NCBI GenBank assembly: GCA_036652795.1
Contig: JAVVVD010000001.1
Span: forward strand, 248,001-312,000
Direction: 5' to 3'
Source: JAVVVD01 sp036652795
Lineage (GTDB): Bacteria > Bacillota > Clostridia > Christensenellales > CAG-138
DNA: 64,000 nt
Shown: piece by piece, positions 62,756 through 64,000 of the stretch
Numbering within the stretch: the first letter of the stretch is position 1
Layout: every line of letters starts with the position of its first letter
The notes under the pieces: generated by a model
What the model saw: the letters and a program-made list of their open reading frames with translations, nothing else
Databases searched by the model: none
Told to the model about the DNA's origin: nothing
Program-made: the position numbers and the translations under genes

Positions 62756-64000
62756 TTAGCGTGCATTACCATCCTGCGTGCGTTTTACATTGCTTACGCC
62801 AAGCACTTCTTCCAATATGTTCATAAGCGGCTCAGACAGGTTTACATAGCAGGCGTTTGGCACAAGCTTTTGCTTACCTGTATCAGGATCATATAGTATA
62901 ACGGGTATATTGCCAGGAAAGCGCTGCAATATATTTACAACACGGGAAAGCAGTATAGAATCAAGCGTATTAAGCTTTAGATAAAGCTTTTCATTCGATA
63001 TCTTATCCGTAAGCGAAGTTACCTCATCAATGAGCACAGTATTGGGCTGATCCTCGCGTATATTGAATTTTCCAGATACCAAAACGACACTATCAGCCTT
63101 TAATAACCGCATAAATTTCGTGTATATCGATGGAAATGCCGTAAGCTCCATTACTCCGGTTAAATCTTCAATAGTAGCATAACACATCATACCGCTTCCT
63201 GATTTGGTTTGTTTTGTGCGTACAGATGTTATTATGCCACCTACCCTTACCTTGTCTCCATCTGAAATTTGGAGTTTTCCTTCAGTGTCGGCAAGCACAG
63301 CGGCGGGAGTGGTGGTTTTTTCCAAGATATCGGAATATTCAAGCAACGGGTGGCCGCTCACATATATACCAAGCGCCTCACGCTCCATTGAAAGTATGGT
63401 TTTTTGGTCATATTCGTCTATATCAGGTAGTTGTATAGTTATAGCCTGTATAGATCCGCCATCGTCACCGCATGCAAGGTCAAATAGTGAAAGCTGCCCC
63501 GAAGCAGTCTTCTTCTTGTCGTTGACTGCTGAATCGATCGATCGCTCGTATATACACATCAATTGTGCGCGCTTTACATTCATCGAATCGAAGCAGCCTG
63601 CCTTAATTAACCCCTCCACCATGCGCTTATTAAGCCCGTCACTGCGGCGCAAAAAATCAAAAAAATCCCTAAATACTCCATTCCTCTCGCGTTCATTAAT
63701 TATTGAAAGTATAGCATTTTCACCAACATTACGCACTGCTGCAAGGCCAAAACGAATATTTTGTCTCTCAACACAAAAGCGTGGAAAGCTTAAATTTATG
63801 TCCGGCGGCAGCACCTCAATGCCATGTTTACGGCAGGAATAGATGTATTCAGCCACCTTGTCGGCGCTGCTCAGGAAGCTATTTATAAGCTCAGTCATGA
63901 ATTCCACAGGGTAGTAGTACTTTAGATATGCTGTTCTATATGCAACAACAGCATAGGCGGCGGCGTGGGATTTATTGAACGCATAGGATGCAAAATCCAT
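62756..64000 (-). CDS. dnaE: DNA polymerase III alpha subunit DnaE (5' partial)
   Basis: The C-terminal 414 residues; the start lies beyond the window edge. Visible: the palm/finger end (FNKSHAAAYAVVAYRTAYLK), tandem helix-hairpin-helix (GLAAVRNVGENAILSI), the OB domain (MCYATIEDLTGVMELTAFPSI) and the C-terminal tau-binding-like region. Catalytic palm residues are outside the window. Followed by pfkA with 61 bases between. Confidence 0.95.
   Translation of the reverse strand: MDFASYAFNKSHAAAYAVVAYRTAYLKYYYPVEFMTELINSFLSSADKVAEYIYSCRKHGIEVLPPDINLSFPRFCVERQNIRFGLAAVRNVGENAILSIINERERNGVFRDFFDFLRRSDGLNKRMVEGLIKAGCFDSMNVKRAQLMCIYERSIDSAVNDKKKTASGQLSLFDLACGDDGGSIQAITIQLPDIDEYDQKTILSMEREALGIYVSGHPLLEYSDILEKTTTPAAVLADTEGKLQISDGDKVRVGGIITSVRTKQTKSGSGMMCYATIEDLTGVMELTAFPSIYTKFMRLLKADSVVLVSGKFNIREDQPNTVLIDEVTSLTDKISNEKLYLKLNTLDSILLSRVVNILQRFPGNIPVILYDPDTGKQKLVPNACYVNLSEPLMNILEEVLGVSNVKRTQDGNAR

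Noticed and set aside
63204..63842. 212-codon plus-strand open frame over dnaE
   Set aside because: Antisense shadow of DnaE; Ser-rich, no motif.

Overview
The window is a gene-dense piece of a low-to-medium GC Firmicutes chromosome, most likely class Clostridia. The signs are RNase Y, a Gram-positive type LexA operator, the yicC-gmk-rpoZ-coaBC-priA-def-fmt-rsmB-rlmN-stp-prkC-rsgA-rpe gene order, GerMN and SpoIIIE/FtsK-type proteins, DUF4364 and DUF4300 proteins, and strong AGGAGG-type ribosome sites with several TTG and GTG starts. Isoleucine is often written ATA (9 of 10 codons in hfq). I cannot fix the family or species. No rRNA, CRISPR, insertion sequence or prophage was seen.

Layout. 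1-5 kb (+): the end of pcrA, then ligA and an AIR-synthase/HypE-like gene. 5-20 kb (+): the long conserved operon from yicC to rpe, ending in an O-antigen ligase/polymerase-like membrane protein and a bidirectional terminator. 19.95-20.34 kb (-): a compact RNA unit of promoter, tRNA-Val, a probable 6S RNA, tRNA-Gln and terminator. 20.4-31.2 kb: a DUF4364 protein, a helical-bundle protein, a gyrase/topoisomerase IV pair, an SSB-like protein, a fumarylacetoacetase-family enzyme, RqcH, a GerMN lipoprotein, an ITPase and a phosphodiesterase. 31.2-34 kb (-): an ABC importer without a binding protein, rpmB and mntP. 34.1-34.9 kb (-): eight tRNA genes with a consensus promoter and a terminator. 35-43.8 kb (+): miaB, ylbF-like, mutS, mutL, miaA, hfq and a PLP enzyme.

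43.8-46.6 kb: lexA with a near-perfect SOS box, a small cysteine-rich protein read in the opposite direction, a complete tyrosine recombinase with a perfect 14-bp inverted repeat (6-bp centre) upstream of it, and RNase HI. 46.6-56.2 kb: tRNA-Trp, then on the minus strand ftsK-rimO-pgsA-cinA, recA, rny and an M19 dipeptidase. 56.2-60.3 kb: an accessory-looking patch with a sensor diguanylate cyclase, a DUF4300 lipoprotein, a 46-residue lysine-rich protein, and intergenic DNA I cannot fully explain. 60.3-64 kb (-): dnaE (partial), pfkA and rlmD.

Most genes are core information processing: DNA replication and repair, ribosome and tRNA modification, translation initiation, Ser/Thr phosphorylation and mRNA decay. 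The most unusual points are the tRNA-6S-tRNA transcription unit, the lexA/cysteine-rich protein/recombinase/inverted-repeat neighbourhood, the missing remA in an otherwise conserved operon, and the 56-60 kb accessory patch.
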